NCBI GenBank assembly: GCA_009869945.1
Contig: WIXG01000084.1
Coordinates: 124,001-188,000, forward strand
Source of the DNA: Mesaphorura yosii
Taxonomy: Eukaryota; Arthropoda; Collembola; Poduromorpha; Tullbergiidae
Length of the DNA stretch: 64,000 nucleotides
Direction of reading: 5' to 3'
The notes beneath the pieces were generated by a model. It was not told where the DNA came from. It saw nothing but the letters and a program-made list of their open reading frames with translations, and did not search any database. Both the position numbers and the translations under genes were made by a program. Of the stretch, positions 62,237-64,000 are shown one piece after another (within the stretch, counting starts at the first letter, position 1; the number at the start of each line of letters is the position of its first letter).

Positions 62237-63977
62237 ATGTACAGAGTCAGGACAAAGCTACTGCCAAGATGCAGATTAGCACGATTGCTTCGGCAGTTCC
62301 ACATCGATGCAGCGTCAATAAATGCATCCACTGTTCGTTCCTCTGAAGGGCCGCTGGACAATACATCCATCATTGTTGTCGGCGGCGGTCATGCCGGTAA
62401 AAATTCACACATGTGTATTCAATTCAACCTCAAAAGTGTCTAATTTCTCACTTGTTTCTAGGAGTTGAAGCCGCCACAGCAACTGCTCGAATGGGTTGCC
62501 GCACACTACTGATAACTCACAAATTCTCCACAATTGGGGAAATGTCTTGCAACCCTTCGTTTGGAGGCATTGGAAAAGGTCACTTGATGCGTGAGATTGA
62601 TGCTCTGGATGGAGTCTGTGGTCGAGTGTGCGATAAGTCTGGAATTCATTACAAAATCCTAAACAGGCGGAAGGGTCCTGCAGTTTGGGGCCCACGGGCA
62701 CAGATAGACCGAAGTTTGTATAAGCAGCATATGCAAGAGTTGATTAGTAACACTCCAAATTTAACCGTACTTGAGTCTTCGGTCGAGGATTTGCTTATCA
62801 ATGGAAATGAATGCAATGGCGTGGTGCTAAAGTCGGGTATCGTCAAGTCGTCTGCCGTGATTCTGACCACAGGCACATTCTTACGTGGACAAATCAATAT
62901 TGGGTTACAAGTCTACCCTGCTGGACGAATTGGAGATGAGCCCGCAATTGGATTGGCAAAAACGCTTGAAAAAATGAATTTCCGTATGGGAAGGCTGAAA
63001 ACAGGCACGCCGCCACGCTTGAAGAAAAATTCGATAAATTTTGACAAAGTGGAGAAGCATTTACCCGACGTTCCGCCAGTGCCATTCTCATTCATGAACA
63101 AATCCGTTTGGATTAAGCCAGAAGACCAGCTCGAATGTTACATGACCTTTACTTCACCAGGCGTCGATCACATCATACGGAGCAATCTCCACCAGAATCG
63201 CCATGTTCAAGAAGAGTGCAGCGGGCCACGCTACTGCCCTTCAATCGAATCGAAGGTTCTCAGATTTCCGCACAAATCACATCAGGTGTGGTTGGAGCCT
63301 GAAGGGTTGGACAGTGAATTGATTTATCCTAACGGACTGTCTTGTACACTGCCGGAAGCGGAACAACTTGCGATGTTGAAGGTAGTTTATATCTTTCGGA
63401 GTTGAGATTTAAAATATTGACGCAGAGATCAACTTTTTCATGTCGCAGAACATCTCTGGTCTCGAGAACGTTGAAATGGCAAGACCTGGCTATGGCGTAA
63501 CATACGATTACGTGGACCCGAGGGAGTTGGACCAGCAGACTTTGGAAACCAACAAAATATCAGGATTGTATTTTGCTGGTAAGCATGTCCATTAAAGGCA
63601 TGATTCCTGCTTCGAGCTTTTAGCACTCTCAAACGAAAATAACAGGTCAGATAAATGGAACAACCGGCTATGAAGAGGCAGCCTCGCAGGGAATAATTGC
63701 TGGGACAAATGCTGCTGCCAAGGTTTGTTTCGCCAACTCGGACCTTGATTCCTGGATTTTCTAGTGCTAACTAAACAAAAATAATGCAATTCATTCTTGG
63801 TGTAGATTTTGGGAAGGCCAACTCTTGCCATTGACAGATCGGAAGGTTACTTGGGAGTACTTGTGGACGACTTGACGCGATGTGGGGTGATGGAACCGTA
63901 CAGAATGTTTACGTCAAGAGCAGAGTTTCGACTATCACTGAGACCTGATAATGCTGATTTGAGACTCACAAATAAAG
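62237..63977 (+). CDS. MTO1: Mitochondrial tRNA modification protein MTO1 (GidA/MnmG), 3' part outside the window
   Basis: This FAD protein, with GTPBP3, makes the taurinomethyl-type modification at wobble uridine of mitochondrial tRNAs. Visible exons are 62237-62396, 62462-63381, 63449-63578, 63646-63722 and 63806-63977, about 486 residues of a family near 700. The first residues ([20 protein letters not shown]) form an Arg-rich presequence. The FAD-binding motif VVGGGHAG is at about 47-54. [34 protein letters not shown] and [11 protein letters not shown] are GidA signatures, and [20 protein letters not shown] follows. The last visible exon reads [19 protein letters not shown] and ends at a probable donor (AAAG|GTACGG). 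No break is seen; the gene simply leaves the window. Confidence 0.96.
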
Positions 63978-64000
63978 GTACGGGCTACAGGGTAAAGACG

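Overview
This is a eukaryotic, protein-coding stretch. Genes are split by many short GT-AG introns, most of them about 65-90 bases long. Transcripts end at AATAAA-type signals and gene spacing is tight. The gene content (a ninaB-like carotenoid oxygenase, an alpha-type nicotinic receptor, a kinesin-9, an astacin, an R2D2/Loqs/TRBP-type dsRNA-binding protein, and COA3 directly upstream of TFB1M) points to an ecdysozoan, most likely an arthropod such as a springtail or crustacean. The species cannot be fixed from the sequence. I see no LTR element, DNA transposon, LINE, CRISPR array, rRNA or convincing tRNA.

Layout. 0-6.5 kb is dense housekeeping: RPL7A (-, cut by the left edge), PSMD13 (+), TFB1M (-), COA3 (-) and ERCC1 (+). 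6.7-10.1 kb holds a long kinesin-9 (KIF9-like) gene whose motor has lost its switch motifs. 10.1-19.5 kb is a 9.4 kb stretch with no confident gene; it holds a small cysteine-rich ORF, exon-like fragments and a cluster of ACAATTGT palindromes. 19.5-26 kb carries a carotenoid oxygenase (+), a SERHL-type hydrolase (-) and RBM42 (-). 26-31.3 kb is the spliceosomal kinase PRPF4B (+), with a possible interleaved antisense gene. 31.8-38.1 kb holds an F-box protein (+), a catalytically dead astacin (+) and CYB5R4 (-). 38.7-39.5 kb is a PPxY membrane protein (-). After a 3.5 kb gap comes a nicotinic receptor subunit (43.0-45.6 kb, +).

47.5-53.6 kb is the most novel-looking part: three tandem, same-strand paralogues of a cysteine-rich type I membrane protein. 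They share one gene structure (a short signal-peptide exon, then a single phase-1 intron). A small four-helix membrane gene sits between the first two on the opposite strand. 53.8-54.5 kb is a flavodoxin-fold FMN reductase (-). 55.5-57.1 kb is a three-dsRBD protein (+). 58.1-60.0 kb is U2AF1 (+). 60.8-61.6 kb is a 63-residue membrane microprotein followed by TIMM10 (+). The right edge cuts MTO1 (+).

Functional themes. Several genes are mitochondrial (TFB1M, COA3, TIMM10, MTO1 and probably the SERHL-type hydrolase and the microprotein). Three are splicing factors or likely RNA-processing factors (PRPF4B, U2AF1, RBM42). The strongest leads are the tandem paralogue family, the pseudo-astacin, the switch-less kinesin and the COA3-TFB1M bicistron-like pair. 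All exon limits were read by eye from splice consensus, phase continuity and family similarity.
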